Shown: positions 1 through 9,228, numbered from the stretch's first letter. The stretch: 64,000 bases of DNA from Mesorhizobium sp. B2-1-8 (GCF_006442545.2 NZ_CP083952.1:2163501-2227500), one strand, 5' to 3'. Program-made: numbers and translations. Notes: a model not told the origin generated them from the sequence alone.

Positions 1-570
1 ATGCCCGTCCATGATGTGGAGAAGGCAAAGGCCCTTCTCAAGGAAGCGGGACTGGCGGACGGGTTCGACATGGAGTCGGTGTTCCCGAACGAGAATTACT
101 ATGGTGTCGACATGTCGACCTTAATGCAACTTGTCCAGCAGGACCTGGCCAAGGTCAACATCCGGCTCCAACTGAAGCCGGTTACCTTCCCCGTCTGGCT
201 GGACACGGTCAAAGGCGATGGAACGTCGCTTACGGCGTCCTTCTACGCGCCCGACTATTACGGCACCGACCAGTATGTGAAGACATTCGGAATGATCCCG
301 GGCACGCGCTGGCTGAAGCGTTCTGGAGCGGAGCGGGTGCAGGGCGTCGTCAACCTGAAGGAGAAGGAGTTGCTGGACAAAGCGGTCGCATCGCCCACCG
401 AGGCGCGCGACAAGCTTTACAACGAGATCGCGCTGGAGATGATCAAGGATCGCGTGATCGTCCCGTTGGTCGGGCCGGACACGGTGCTTGCCTACAGCAG
501 CAAGGTGCAAGGCATGAAGTACAGCGTCACGTCGGTGCTGCCGTTGCAGGACCTGAGCATCAAGAAATAA
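1..570 (+). CDS. ABC transporter substrate-binding protein, family 5 (C-terminal part)
   Basis: This is the last ~189 residues of a periplasmic solute-binding protein of the peptide/opine/nickel (SBP_bac_5) type; the beginning lies outside the window. The opening residues match the family's typical segment DxEKAKALLKEAG, which normally sits about two thirds into a ~500-residue protein. No signal peptide is present because the N-terminus is missing, so the ATG at position 1 is an internal Met rather than the start. It is followed after 39 bases by two permease and two ATPase genes, so it is the binding protein of that importer. The substrate cannot be told from this fragment. Confidence 0.85.
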   Translation: MPVHDVEKAKALLKEAGLADGFDMESVFPNENYYGVDMSTLMQLVQQDLAKVNIRLQLKPVTFPVWLDTVKGDGTSLTASFYAPDYYGTDQYVKTFGMIPGTRWLKRSGAERVQGVVNLKEKELLDKAVASPTEARDKLYNEIALEMIKDRVIVPLVGPDTVLAYSSKVQGMKYSVTSVLPLQDLSIKK

Positions 571-609
571 CGCCGAGCCGCGGAGTGGCCTGATCGAGAG
601 TTCGAATCC

Positions 610-1629
610 ATGCAAGCCTACAGATACGTCTTTCGTCGCTTGATTGGGCTGCCGCCGCTTCTGCTTGGTGTTTTGACCGTTGCCTTCATCCTGTCGCACG
701 GCACGCAAGCCGATCCCTTGTCATCGATCCTGCCGGAGCGCCAGCTCAGCAATCCCGAGGCCGTGGCGGCGGCCAAGGCAAGGTGGGGCCTCGATAAGAG
801 CCCGGTCGAGCAATACGTCTTCTACGTCAAGAACGTCGTCACCGGCGATCTCGGCATTTCCTTTCGCACCAAACGCCCTGTTTCGCAGGATCTCCTGACG
901 CGTCTGCCAGCCACGCTTGAACTCGTCATTGCAGCCCTGCTTGTCGGCTCGATATCCGGTATTCTGCTAGGGGTGCTCGCGGCCAGAATGCGCGACACGA
1001 TCGTCGATCACCTGGTCAGGCTGTTCGCGCTGCTCGGCTCCTCGCTTCCTGTCTTCTGGTCGGGCCTGGCGGTGCTGTCGATCTTCTCCGTGCAGCTTGG
1101 CATTCTGCCCGGGCCAGGCAGGCTCGATTCACGTTCCACTCCTCTCGATCCGATCACCGGATTCTACACCGTCGACGCGCTGCTGCATGGCAACATGTCC
1201 AGCTTCTTTGAGGCCGTTTCGCATCTGATCCTTCCGGCCGCCGTTCTGGGCTGGTCGATCACCGGCATCATCTCGCGGCTGGTGAGGGCCAGCATGCTCG
1301 ACGTCCTTGGCCAGGACTACATCATGATGGCCAGGGCAAAAGGGGCGAGCAGCAAACGCGTGCTCTTCCATCATGCGCTGCGCAACGCGCTCATCCCGGC
1401 GATCACCGTTATCGGCTATTCCTTTGCTTTCCTGATCACTGGCGCCGTTCTGACCGAGACCATTTTTTCGTGGCCCGGCATAGGTTCATACGCCGTGGAT
1501 TCAGCGCGAGCCCTGGATTATCCGGCGATTATGGGCGTGACAATGCTTGGCGGCGCGGCTTTCCTGCTGACCAATCTCTTGACCGACCTCACCTATGTGC
1601 TGGTCGATCCAAGAATCAAACTCCAATAG
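610..1629 (+). CDS. ABC transporter permease, DppB/OppB-like
   Basis: This is an inner-membrane permease of 339 residues, the usual DppB length. It has an N-terminal transmembrane helix (about residues 10-30), a periplasmic segment, then five hydrophobic helices. The cytoplasmic coupling loop is visible around residues 235-265 (GQDYIMMARAKGASSKRVLF...HALRNALIP), the EAA-type loop that docks onto the ATPase. It lies between the binding protein and the second permease, 8 bases before the latter's start, so it belongs to one operon. Family assignment is secure; substrate (dipeptide, oligopeptide, opine or other) is open. Confidence 0.93.
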   Translation: MQAYRYVFRRLIGLPPLLLGVLTVAFILSHGTQADPLSSILPERQLSNPEAVAAAKARWGLDKSPVEQYVFYVKNVVTGDLGISFRTKRPVSQDLLTRLPATLELVIAALLVGSISGILLGVLAARMRDTIVDHLVRLFALLGSSLPVFWSGLAVLSIFSVQLGILPGPGRLDSRSTPLDPITGFYTVDALLHGNMSSFFEAVSHLILPAAVLGWSITGIISRLVRASMLDVLGQDYIMMARAKGASSKRVLFHHALRNALIPAITVIGYSFAFLITGAVLTETIFSWPGIGSYAVDSARALDYPAIMGVTMLGGAAFLLTNLLTDLTYVLVDPRIKLQ

Positions 1630-1637
1630 GTGGCGAG

Positions 1638-2486
1638 ATGGCCAGTGTCGTATTCGCCCCATCACAGCGGCGCCGCCGCGACCTTTGGTCTGTGGTGCCC
1701 GGCTATATCGGCCTTGTCATCATTTTGTTCTGGATCGTGGCCGCGCTGACGTCGCAATACTGGATGCCTTATGCTCCGCTCGACATGGTCGGCCGGCGCC
1801 TTCAGCCGCCGACCTTCTCACACCCCTTCGGCACCGACGCGCTCGGCCGCGATGTCTTTTCACGCACCATGGCCGGCGCGGTCTATTCGATCCCCATCGC
1901 TTTGCTCGTTGTCTCGGTCGGCGCATTTTTCGGCAGCCTGCTCGGTGCTATCGCCGGTTTCTTTGGTGGCTGGACCAACACGCTGATCATGCGTCTGGTC
2001 GACGTGACGTTGTCGTTCCCGCCCATGCTTCTGGCCATGGCCGTGGCTGCCTCGCTCGGACCCGGGCTGTGGACCGCAACGCTGGCAATGATCGCCGTCT
2101 GGTGGCCGCTCTACACGCGGCTGATGCAGGCGCAGGTCATAAGCGTGAAACAGATGGAGCATGTCGATGCCGCCATCTCATCTGGCGTCAGGCCGGGTCG
2201 GCTGCTCACCCGCTACATTCTCCCGCTTTGCTGGACGCCCATTCTGATCAACGCGACGATGGATTTCGGCCAGGTCGTGTTGCTGGCGGCCTCCCTGAGC
2301 TTCATCGGACTTGGAGCCGCACCGCCGGCGCCTGAATGGGGGGCGATGGTCTCAGACGGCGCGGTCAACTTCTACTACTGGTGGATCGCGGCGGCCCCTG
2401 GTGCCGCCATTCTGACCGTCGTGCTGGCCCTGAATTTCATCGGCGACCGGGTGCGCGACATATTGGATCCGAGGAAGCATGCATGA
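1638..2486 (+). CDS. ABC transporter permease, DppC/OppC-like
   Basis: This second permease subunit has 282 residues counted from the ATG at 1638, which directly follows the dppB-like stop and is preceded by GGCGAG. The reading frame is open further upstream, but that part overlaps dppB and is not needed. The family features are an N-terminal helix, the DPLGTDxLGRD-like segment (here HPFGTDALGRDVFSR, about residues 60-75) and the EAA-like loop at about 175-205. Its stop overlaps the start of the next gene (ATGA at 2483), indicating translational coupling to the ATPase. Confidence 0.93.
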   Translation: MASVVFAPSQRRRRDLWSVVPGYIGLVIILFWIVAALTSQYWMPYAPLDMVGRRLQPPTFSHPFGTDALGRDVFSRTMAGAVYSIPIALLVVSVGAFFGSLLGAIAGFFGGWTNTLIMRLVDVTLSFPPMLLAMAVAASLGPGLWTATLAMIAVWWPLYTRLMQAQVISVKQMEHVDAAISSGVRPGRLLTRYILPLCWTPILINATMDFGQVVLLAASLSFIGLGAAPPAPEWGAMVSDGAVNFYYWWIAAAPGAAILTVVLALNFIGDRVRDILDPRKHA

Positions 2487-3484
2487 AGGATGAACCCCTT
2501 CTCGATGTCCGGGATCTCAAGATAGCTTTCGACACGCCGTCCGGATACGTCGACGCCGTGCGCGGTGTGTCGTTCTCCATTCGCAAGGGAGAGATCATCA
2601 GCCTGGTCGGCGAGTCCGGGTCCGGCAAAAGCATCACCATGCGTGCAGTCATGGGGCTGCTGCCGCGTTCTGCGCGGATCAGCGGCTCGGTAAAGTTGCT
2701 CGGCAGCGAATTGATAGGCTGCGCGACAAAGAAACTCGAGCAACTGCGCGGCTCCAGGATGTCGATGATCTTCCAAGATCCGTTGACCGCCTTGAACCCG
2801 GTGCTGACGGTCGGAGACCAGGTCATGGAGGCGATACGCATCCACAATCCGACGATCTCGGCGAAACAGGCGCATGATCAGGCGCTCGGATTGCTTTCCG
2901 AAGTCGCGATTCCGTTTCCCGAAAAGCGCATGCAGCAATATCCGCACGAATTTTCCGGCGGCATGCGTCAACGCGTGGTGATTGCCATCGCGATCGCGAA
3001 CAAGCCGGACTTGATCATCGCCGATGAACCGACCACGGCGCTCGACGTAACGGTCCAGGCTCAGATCCTGGAACTCCTGAAGCAGCTCTGCCGCCAGCAG
3101 GGCACCGGGCTGGTTCTGATCACGCACGATCTTGGCGTTGTCGCCGGCATGGCCGAAGGGGTCTCCGTCATGTATGCGGGATCCATCGTCGAGCGTGCCG
3201 CGGTCGAAGATCTGTTCGACCATCCCGGCCATCCCTATACCCGTGGACTGTTGGGCTCGCTTCCCGAAATGAAAGGCGAAATCGGCCGTCTCATCGACAT
3301 TGGCGGTGCTCCGCCAACGGCACAGTCCATGCCGTCGGGTTGCGCTTTCAACCCACGTTGCCATTTCGCCATCGATCGATGCCGGAGCGAATCTCCATTA
3401 TTGATGAAGGGCGGTGCCTCGGATGTGGCATGCCATTTGGCAACGATGCTGCCGCAGTACCACAGCCGAAGGAAAACGGCATGA
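2483..3484 (+). CDS. ABC transporter ATP-binding protein, DppD/OppD-like
   Basis: This is the cytoplasmic ATPase subunit of the importer, 333 residues from the ATG at 2483 that overlaps the dppC-like stop. It shows Walker A GESGSGKS (about residues 41-48), the ABC signature FSGGMRQR, Walker B LIIADEPTTALD and the H-loop histidine (LITHD). The C-terminal oligopeptide extension with the cysteine motif (CAFNPRC...C) is present and in some relatives binds an iron-sulfur cluster. The stop overlaps the start of the second ATPase (ATGA at 3481), so the two subunits are probably translated together as a heterodimer. Confidence 0.93.
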   Translation: MKDEPLLDVRDLKIAFDTPSGYVDAVRGVSFSIRKGEIISLVGESGSGKSITMRAVMGLLPRSARISGSVKLLGSELIGCATKKLEQLRGSRMSMIFQDPLTALNPVLTVGDQVMEAIRIHNPTISAKQAHDQALGLLSEVAIPFPEKRMQQYPHEFSGGMRQRVVIAIAIANKPDLIIADEPTTALDVTVQAQILELLKQLCRQQGTGLVLITHDLGVVAGMAEGVSVMYAGSIVERAAVEDLFDHPGHPYTRGLLGSLPEMKGEIGRLIDIGGAPPTAQSMPSGCAFNPRCHFAIDRCRSESPLLMKGGASDVACHLATMLPQYHSRRKTA

Positions 3485-4542
3485 TGTCGGTCGTCCGCGA
3501 TCACTCAGCACCCAGCCCAACCGGCGACGAAAAGGCTCCGCAGGGGGAGATGCCCGTTCTGCTTTCGGTCAAAAACCTGGTCAAGGAATTCGGCATCGGC
3601 GGAGCCTTCTCGGGATCGAAGAACGCGTCGGTCATCCGCGCCGTTGCCGGAGTAAGTTTCGATCTGGCGACAGGGGAGACGCTGGGTCTTGTCGGCGAAT
3701 CCGGTTGCGGCAAGTCGACCCTCGCACGCTGCATCCTGAGGCTGTCTCCTCCGACCTCGGGAGAGGTCCTCCTCGATGGCGTCAATCTGGCAAAACTCAG
3801 CGAGGAGGAGATGCGGCGGCAGCGCCGCCATCTTCAGGTCGTGTTCCAGGATCCGTTTGCATCACTGCACCCGCGCATGCGTATCGGCGAGATCATTTCA
3901 GAGCCTTTGGGACTCCTCGAGATGACGAAGAAACAAAGACTGGATCGCCTTCATGAACTTGTCGATCTGGTCAAACTGAACACCGAGCACCTTCAGCGCT
4001 TCCCGCACGAACTTTCGGGCGGGCAAAGGCAACGCGTAGGCATAGCACGCGCGCTTGCGGTCAATCCCAAGGTGGTGATCCTGGACGAGCCTGTCTCCGC
4101 GCTCGACGTCAGCATTCAGGCCGGCATTTTGAACCTGCTGGCGGATTTGCAGGAGCGGCTCGGCCTCTCCTACCTGTTCGTCGCGCACAATCTTTCCACG
4201 GTCCGTCACATCTCGAACCGGGTCGCGGTCATGTACCTTGGAAAGATCGTCGAGCTCGCGCCCAGGGAACAGATATTCGACAGCCCCAGACATCCCTACA
4301 CCGTCGCCTTGCTTTCCGCTGTGCCGACCGCCGATCCAAGGAGCGAGCGTCAGCGAAAGCGGATCGTCCTGAAGGGGGACTTGCCGAGCCCTGCCGCGCC
4401 GCCAAGCGGCTGCAGGTTCCGGACCCGGTGCTGGAAGGCACAGGATCTATGCGCTACCGAAGAGCCTATGCTGCGCACGATCGGGAAGTCCACGTTCGCT
4501 TGCCATTTTCCAGAGCCCGACATGAGCCAAGGTTTGTTCTGA
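3481..4542 (+). CDS. ABC transporter ATP-binding protein, DppF/OppF-like
   Basis: This is the second ATPase subunit, 353 residues from the ATG at 3481. The frame stays open upstream inside dppD, but the ATGA overlap marks the likely start. The first ~25 residues are a polar, low-complexity extension; the ABC domain follows with Walker A GESGCGKS, signature LSGGQRQR, Walker B VVILDEPVSALD and the H-loop (FVAHN). A C-terminal cysteine-bearing oligo_HPY segment (CRFRTRCWKAQDLC) is present. It closes the five-gene transporter operon; the regulator gene begins 84 bases downstream on the same strand. Confidence 0.92.
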   Translation: MMSVVRDHSAPSPTGDEKAPQGEMPVLLSVKNLVKEFGIGGAFSGSKNASVIRAVAGVSFDLATGETLGLVGESGCGKSTLARCILRLSPPTSGEVLLDGVNLAKLSEEEMRRQRRHLQVVFQDPFASLHPRMRIGEIISEPLGLLEMTKKQRLDRLHELVDLVKLNTEHLQRFPHELSGGQRQRVGIARALAVNPKVVILDEPVSALDVSIQAGILNLLADLQERLGLSYLFVAHNLSTVRHISNRVAVMYLGKIVELAPREQIFDSPRHPYTVALLSAVPTADPRSERQRKRIVLKGDLPSPAAPPSGCRFRTRCWKAQDLCATEEPMLRTIGKSTFACHFPEPDMSQGLF

Positions 4543-4626
4543 GTTTCGGTGCCGCGATGGAAGGCCTGCGCACTTATGCTATGGGAGAAAGAGCTTCTGC
4601 AGTTTGGCCCTATCTAATGAGCAGTC

Positions 4627-5370
4627 ATGAATTCCCCTGCGACGGAAGAAATCGATCTGGAGCCTGAGGGGCCGGATGCAAACCGCGACAGTCTGTCGGA
4701 GCGCATCTACGCGCGGTTGCGCATCGATTTGATGACCGGACAATACGAGCCTGGCAGCCGGCTCAATATTCGCCGGCTTGCTGCCAACTACGATATGTCT
4801 CCAACTCCGGTGCGTGAGGCGATCGTCCAACTCGTTCGTGAGGGCGCGCTGGAATTGCGGCTTGGCCATCAGCCGCGTGTGCCTGTCCTGACCATTCCCC
4901 AATACATCAACATCCGCGAGACCAGGGCGCCGCTTGAACGTCTCGCCGCGGAACTGGGTGCCGTCCACATAAGCGAGGATGACATAGAGACCCTCAAGGC
5001 GCTGCACGACAGGTTCGTTCAATCCGAAGACCAGGCGCGCTGGAAGGAGGCTTTGGCGGCCAACCAGGAGTTTCACTTCACCATCTACCGGGCGTCAGGA
5101 AATGATGTGCTGGTGCGTTGCATCGAGAATCTGTGGCTGCTGGCCGGCCCGTTCGTGAACAATCAATATCCGCTCGTACGCAGCGCGGCCCATAGCGTGC
5201 ATCCGCATCTTTTGATTATCGACGCTCTCGCACGCCGGGCACCCGGTGAAACCGGCGAACTGGTCGTGCGGGATTTGCGCGAAGGATCCTATGTGATCCT
5301 CGAGAAGATCAAGAACGAGGCCAACGCAGGGCATGTAAAAAAGCCCCGGCGCAAGAAAGCCGAGGCTTGA
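4627..5370 (+). CDS. GntR family transcriptional regulator with FCD domain
   Basis: A 247-residue regulator. Residues ~20-90 form a GntR winged helix-turn-helix (LSERIYARLRIDLMTG, then MSPTPVREAIVQL, a highly typical recognition helix region). Residues ~100-225 form the all-helical FCD ligand-binding domain, which in this family senses small carboxylates or sugar acids and often holds a metal. Lying between a transporter operon and a catabolic gene set, it most likely controls one or both. An AT-rich perfect palindrome at 7761-7780 is a candidate operator. The effector is unknown. Confidence 0.92.
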   Translation: MNSPATEEIDLEPEGPDANRDSLSERIYARLRIDLMTGQYEPGSRLNIRRLAANYDMSPTPVREAIVQLVREGALELRLGHQPRVPVLTIPQYINIRETRAPLERLAAELGAVHISEDDIETLKALHDRFVQSEDQARWKEALAANQEFHFTIYRASGNDVLVRCIENLWLLAGPFVNNQYPLVRSAAHSVHPHLLIIDALARRAPGETGELVVRDLREGSYVILEKIKNEANAGHVKKPRRKKAEA

Positions 5371-5414
5371 TCGGTCTGCTGTCGGCGGCCGCATTGGCGC
5401 GGTCGGTCGCGGCC

Positions 5415-6242
5415 CTATTTTGAGGGTGTCGCTTTCGCCGCGCGGCGCGCCTTGAGCTTCTCCGCACCTATTACCGCATTCCGGTCCATCATCTTCCAAA
5501 GGCTGCTCGGACTGGCGCCGAGCTTCTTGACGACCTTGCCGCGCTCGAGCGGCGCGAAGGCCTCGATCGTATTCTTCCGAATGGCTTCCAGAACAATGCC
5601 GGCGACAAACTCCGCGGTCACCGGCGTTCCGGCAAAGGACAGCGCCATTGCGTCGTCTTCGGCTTCCTTGTCGAGCATCGGTGTTTCGGTCGAGGTCGGA
5701 TGGACGATCGTGAATTTCACCGGGCTGCCGCGCTCTTCGAGCGCGAGGGCAAGATGATAGGCACGAAGCGCGTGTTTTGCCGCCGCATAGCTGGCGATGC
5801 CAGGAAAGGGCAGGAATGCCGTCATGCTGCAGACGGTGGCAAGGTGGCCGTGTCCCTGCGCCTTGAACTTCGGCAAGGCGGCCATCATGCCCCTGACGGG
5901 GCCGAAGAAGTTCGTCCGCATCGTGTCCTCGTGCTTCTCCATCGTCAGGTCGCGGGCGTAGCCCGTGTGGACGATCGCCGCGTTGTTCACCAGAACGTCG
6001 AGGTGTCCGAATTTTTCCCAGACATGGTCAAGGACTTGGTCCCACTGCTCTGACGAGCAGATGTCCAGTTTGACCGCTGAGGCGGCGGGGCCGATCGCCT
6101 TGGCAACCGTCGTGGCGCCGGGCAGGTTGATGTCGGCCAGCACCACGGTGTTGCCGGCCTCGGCGGCCAGCCTGGCGAGAGCCGCGCCGATGCCGCTTGC
6201 CGCGCCGGTGATGAGAAAGACCTTTGATTTGGACAGTTTCAT
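5415..6242 (-). CDS. SDR family oxidoreductase
   Basis: A 275-residue short-chain dehydrogenase/reductase. It has the Rossmann glycine motif TGAASGIG (about residues 13-20), the NNAA motif (about residue 87) and the catalytic YAAAKHA (Tyr-x3-Lys) around residues 155-161. The C-terminus is basic and extended (…LKARRAAKATPSK). It lies 50 bases downstream of the D-serine-dehydratase-like gene on the same strand, so the two are probably co-transcribed and it may oxidise or reduce an intermediate of that pathway. The substrate cannot be inferred from motifs alone. Confidence 0.9.
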   Translation of the reverse strand: MKLSKSKVFLITGAASGIGAALARLAAEAGNTVVLADINLPGATTVAKAIGPAASAVKLDICSSEQWDQVLDHVWEKFGHLDVLVNNAAIVHTGYARDLTMEKHEDTMRTNFFGPVRGMMAALPKFKAQGHGHLATVCSMTAFLPFPGIASYAAAKHALRAYHLALALEERGSPVKFTIVHPTSTETPMLDKEAEDDAMALSFAGTPVTAEFVAGIVLEAIRKNTIEAFAPLERGKVVKKLGASPSSLWKMMDRNAVIGAEKLKARRAAKATPSK

Positions 6243-6292
6243 TTTGCCTCTGTCTGTTGCGGTCAGGCGCTACGGCCTGGACGGTAAACTTG

Positions 6293-7594
6293 CTAGAAGT
6301 AGGTGCGGACCGAACTGATCACCTGGTAGTTCTCGTCGACGACGTGGAGCACGCGCCATTTGTCGAAGGTCAGGCAGGGGTGCGAGATGCCGAAGCCGAC
6401 CATGTCGCCAACCTTGAGCGGCGAGCCCGCCGGGATGGCCATGTGACAGTGTTGGTCGTTCAGCCGCGTGACGGTATGGTCTGGCGATAGCTTCTGCGGC
6501 TTTTCCATACCGCTTCCAGGCCGAAACCACGTCAGCGCAACCGGTTGGTCATCGTAGGAAACGTCACGCTTGCCGAGTCCGGCAATCAGCTTTTCGGTCT
6601 CCGGGCAGGATTGCACATAGGCCCAGACTTCGAGAGCTGGCGTGAGCCCGCCGCGAGCATTGGGGAGCTCGGGATTGCGTTCCCTGAGCGCATCGACCGC
6701 TTTGGCGTAAAGGACTGAATCGTGGGTTATGTAGCAACCCGATCGCACCAGAACCATGCTCGGCCGCGACAACGCGGCGGCTCCCAGTCCTTCGACCACC
6801 ACATCGTAGAAGGCGGAGCCTCCGGCACTCAGGATGATCGGATCGGCCGCAAAGAGATTTTCGGCGTCACAAAGGCGCGCAAGTGAAACCATCTGCCCGA
6901 CAAAGTTTTCGACAAGCTTCAAAGTCGCCCCATTGTCGGCGCCTTTGAGGAGGCCTTCGAAGCCTTCGATGCCGCGAAGCACGAGCAGGCCCTCGGTGCT
7001 CTCGATGTAACGAGCGAGATCCAGGGCTTCGTCACGGCTGCGGCAGCCGGTACGACCGCCGGGATAACCGAGTTCGACCAGCACCTGCAGGGGGCGGTTC
7101 GATCCTGCCTTGCGGGCGGTGTCGGCAATCGCGCGGACGTTCTCCTGCGAGTCTGCCAGAAACAGGAATTCAAAACTCGAATCGGCCCGCAGTTCGCCGA
7201 TCACATAGTCGATGGCCTGCCGTCCGATGAGCTGGTTGGCGAGGAAGATCCGCTTGACGCCGAAGCTGCGGGCGACCTGGATCTGATGCAGCGTTGAAAC
7301 GGTAATCGCCCAGGCTCCGTCGGCAAGCTGGAGGTCGAACAGGGCAGGGCACATCGTGGTCTTGCCGTGCGGCGACAGGACGGCGCCGGCATCGCCCAGG
7401 AAGGATCTCATCCATGCGCTGTTGTCCCGTACGGCCTTATCCCTGAGGACCGCAACAGGGAGCGGCAGGTCTTCCCGCAGGAGGTTCCAGCGTTTCGCCT
7501 CGACATCCTCGATCGGTATGGGCCCGCTCATTGGCGGGACGCCTTTGTCCAGGGAGGACAAGGGGAGATCCAGGGAATTTAGAAGCGAGAGCAT
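6293..7594 (-). CDS. D-serine dehydratase-like / D-threonine aldolase-like PLP enzyme
   Basis: A 433-residue fold-type III (alanine-racemase-like) PLP enzyme. The PLP lysine lies in SPHGKTTM (about residues 74-81), the glycine/arginine phosphate-binding region follows (YPGGRTGCRS), and the C-terminal domain ends with HCHMAIP…GISHPC, the His/Cys pair that binds zinc in DSD1-type dehydratases. Expected chemistry is zinc- and PLP-dependent dehydration or retro-aldol cleavage of a D-beta-hydroxy amino acid. The start could also be the Met at 7531 (MSGPIPIED). It is divergent from the aldolase/RidA pair, so a shared catabolic pathway is plausible. Confidence 0.85.
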   Translation of the reverse strand: MLSLLNSLDLPLSSLDKGVPPMSGPIPIEDVEAKRWNLLREDLPLPVAVLRDKAVRDNSAWMRSFLGDAGAVLSPHGKTTMCPALFDLQLADGAWAITVSTLHQIQVARSFGVKRIFLANQLIGRQAIDYVIGELRADSSFEFLFLADSQENVRAIADTARKAGSNRPLQVLVELGYPGGRTGCRSRDEALDLARYIESTEGLLVLRGIEGFEGLLKGADNGATLKLVENFVGQMVSLARLCDAENLFAADPIILSAGGSAFYDVVVEGLGAAALSRPSMVLVRSGCYITHDSVLYAKAVDALRERNPELPNARGGLTPALEVWAYVQSCPETEKLIAGLGKRDVSYDDQPVALTWFRPGSGMEKPQKLSPDHTVTRLNDQHCHMAIPAGSPLKVGDMVGFGISHPCLTFDKWRVLHVVDENYQVISSVRTYF

Positions 7595-7760
7595 CAGCCG
7601 ACAACCTATTTTGATATACGATTATTACATTCTCCAGCCTGCTTGAGCAAGTAGGAGTTCCCGTCGAAATTGCCTATGATTCGATCAAAGTCGCACTCCT
7701 TAGCGAACATAAAGGCCTTTATTGAACAGGGGCATAAGTCAGAGCGCGAGAGGATTTCCC

Positions 7761-7780
7761 ATTTTTGATATTTCAAAAAT
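7761..7780. promoter_or_regulatory. Perfect AT-rich palindrome, candidate operator
   Basis: The sequence ATTTTTGA-TATT-TCAAAAAT is a perfect 8-bp inverted repeat with a 4-base spacer. It lies 59 bases before the TTG start of the aldolase gene, in the 245-base region between divergent catabolic genes. A related half-site (ATTTTGATAT) occurs near 7609, just upstream of the minus-strand gene. The neighbouring GntR/FCD protein is the obvious candidate binder, but that link is inference. Confidence 0.55.
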
Positions 7781-7839
7781 GTCTATCGTGGGTTAATAAT
7801 GGCCGCCACCGCGCTCACTGAACCCCGAAGGAGACTTTC

Positions 7840-8622
7840 TTGAAGAACGCCCTCAAAGCCCGTCTCGCGGTCGACAAAGCTTGCTTGAACGGCTGGCTTG
7901 CAATCCCTTCCGGTTTTTCCGCCGAAGTCATGGCCCGAGCGGGCTGGCATAGCGTCACCGTGGATCTGCAGCACGGTGTCCAGGACTATCTCAGCATGGT
8001 CCAATGTTTTCAGGCCATGGGCGCATATCCCGTGACGCCTATGGTTCGCGTGCCTTGGAACGAGCCTGGCATCATCGGCAAGGTCCTTGATGCCGGGGCG
8101 TGGGGTGTCATCTGCCCGATGGTCAACACCGCCGAGGAAGCCAAGGCTCTGATCGCGGCCTGTCTTTATCCTCCGAAAGGCAATCGTTCGAACGGTCCGG
8201 TCCGCGCCGGCGGCTATGGCGAACCAGGCAATCTCTATCAAGGGTTCGCCAATGACGAACTGCTTGTTCTGCCCATGATCGAGACGCGGCAAGCGGTCGA
8301 TAATCTCGAAGAAATTCTGAATGTACCCGGGATCAGCGGGGTCTATGTCGGCCCGAGCGACATGGGCCTGTCCTTCGGAATGTCCCCTACACTGGATAGG
8401 GAAGAGCCGGAGATTCTGGATATCTATGCGCGGGTCATAGAAGAGACCGGCAGGCGTGGTCTGATCGCCGGTCTCCACACTGCCGCTCCTGCCTATGCCG
8501 CACGCATGATAGGGCTCGGATTCCGCATCATCACCATAACCAGCGACGCCACCCTCCTTGGAAAGATCGCCCAGGAAACGGTCCGGCAAATTCAGACCGT
8601 TGCTGGCGAGGCAGCCCGATGA
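7840..8622 (+). CDS. HpcH/HpaI family aldolase
   Basis: A 260-residue metal-dependent class II aldolase of the HpcH/HpaI (2-oxo-4-hydroxy acid) family. The TTG start at 7840 is chosen because a good ribosome site (AAGGAGA, 7828-7834) precedes it. Family marks are DLQHGVQD near residue 45, the metal ligands Glu in MIETRQAVD (~149) and Asp in GPSDMGLS (~172), and the PPKGNRSNGP active-site loop. Members cleave or form 4-hydroxy-2-oxo acids, giving pyruvate. It overlaps the RidA gene by ATGA, so the two are coupled. This fits removal of an oxo acid made by the divergent PLP enzyme, but the pathway is not proven. Confidence 0.9.
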   Translation: MKNALKARLAVDKACLNGWLAIPSGFSAEVMARAGWHSVTVDLQHGVQDYLSMVQCFQAMGAYPVTPMVRVPWNEPGIIGKVLDAGAWGVICPMVNTAEEAKALIAACLYPPKGNRSNGPVRAGGYGEPGNLYQGFANDELLVLPMIETRQAVDNLEEILNVPGISGVYVGPSDMGLSFGMSPTLDREEPEILDIYARVIEETGRRGLIAGLHTAAPAYAARMIGLGFRIITITSDATLLGKIAQETVRQIQTVAGEAAR

Positions 8623-9092
8623 CGTTCGAGGCGCCAACGGAAAGGTTGAGAAAGCTGGGTCTGACGCTGCCGCCGCCAAGAGAGCCGGTCGCCAACTTCC
8701 TGTCGTACCGGCAATATGGAGACCTGCTTTTCCTCTCCGGGCAAGGCCCTGTGAGCCATGACGGTGTGAGACATACGGGGAAGGTCGGGCTCGACATTAG
8801 TGTGAGCGAGGCATACCAGCACGCTCAACTGACCACGCTCAATCTGCTGGCCGTTGCAGAGGCAGCGGCAGGCTCGATCGACCGTATCGCGGAGATCGTC
8901 AAGGTCCTCGGATTTGTCAACGCGGCTGCAGATTTTACCGACCATCCTGCTGTCATAAATGGTTGTTCGGACCTGCTCGTTTCAGTGTTTGGAGAACAAG
9001 GCATGCACGCCCGATCGGCCATTGGAGCAGGTTCACTCCCCAACCAGATCACGGTGGAAATCGAGATGATCGTCGCGCTCGCGATCGATTGA
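8619..9092 (+). CDS. RidA/YjgF family protein
   Basis: A 157-residue member of the RidA (YjgF/YER057c/UK114) superfamily, with the YjgF-like LFLSGQGPVSHDG near residues 32-45 and the C-terminal NQITVEIEMI strand. RidA proteins hydrolyse reactive enamine/imine intermediates released by PLP-dependent dehydratases. Such a protein translationally coupled to an aldolase and next to a PLP dehydratase-like gene makes functional sense. The typical RidA arginine just before the final strand is not evident (NQITVEIEM), so this may be a subfamily lacking standard deaminase activity. Confidence 0.88.
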   Translation: MTFEAPTERLRKLGLTLPPPREPVANFLSYRQYGDLLFLSGQGPVSHDGVRHTGKVGLDISVSEAYQHAQLTTLNLLAVAEAAAGSIDRIAEIVKVLGFVNAAADFTDHPAVINGCSDLLVSVFGEQGMHARSAIGAGSLPNQITVEIEMIVALAID

Positions 9093-9228
9093 AAGTCGTC
9101 TGCCGGCTCTCAAAGGGCCCGGAGGCGCTCATATTCGGTTGATATCCGTCGATCTGGCAGTTGAGTCCGCTGGGATGTGAGCAGCCACAGAAAGGCCGCT
9201 GGGCGGGGCGATGCTGCGCGTGGGAAAC

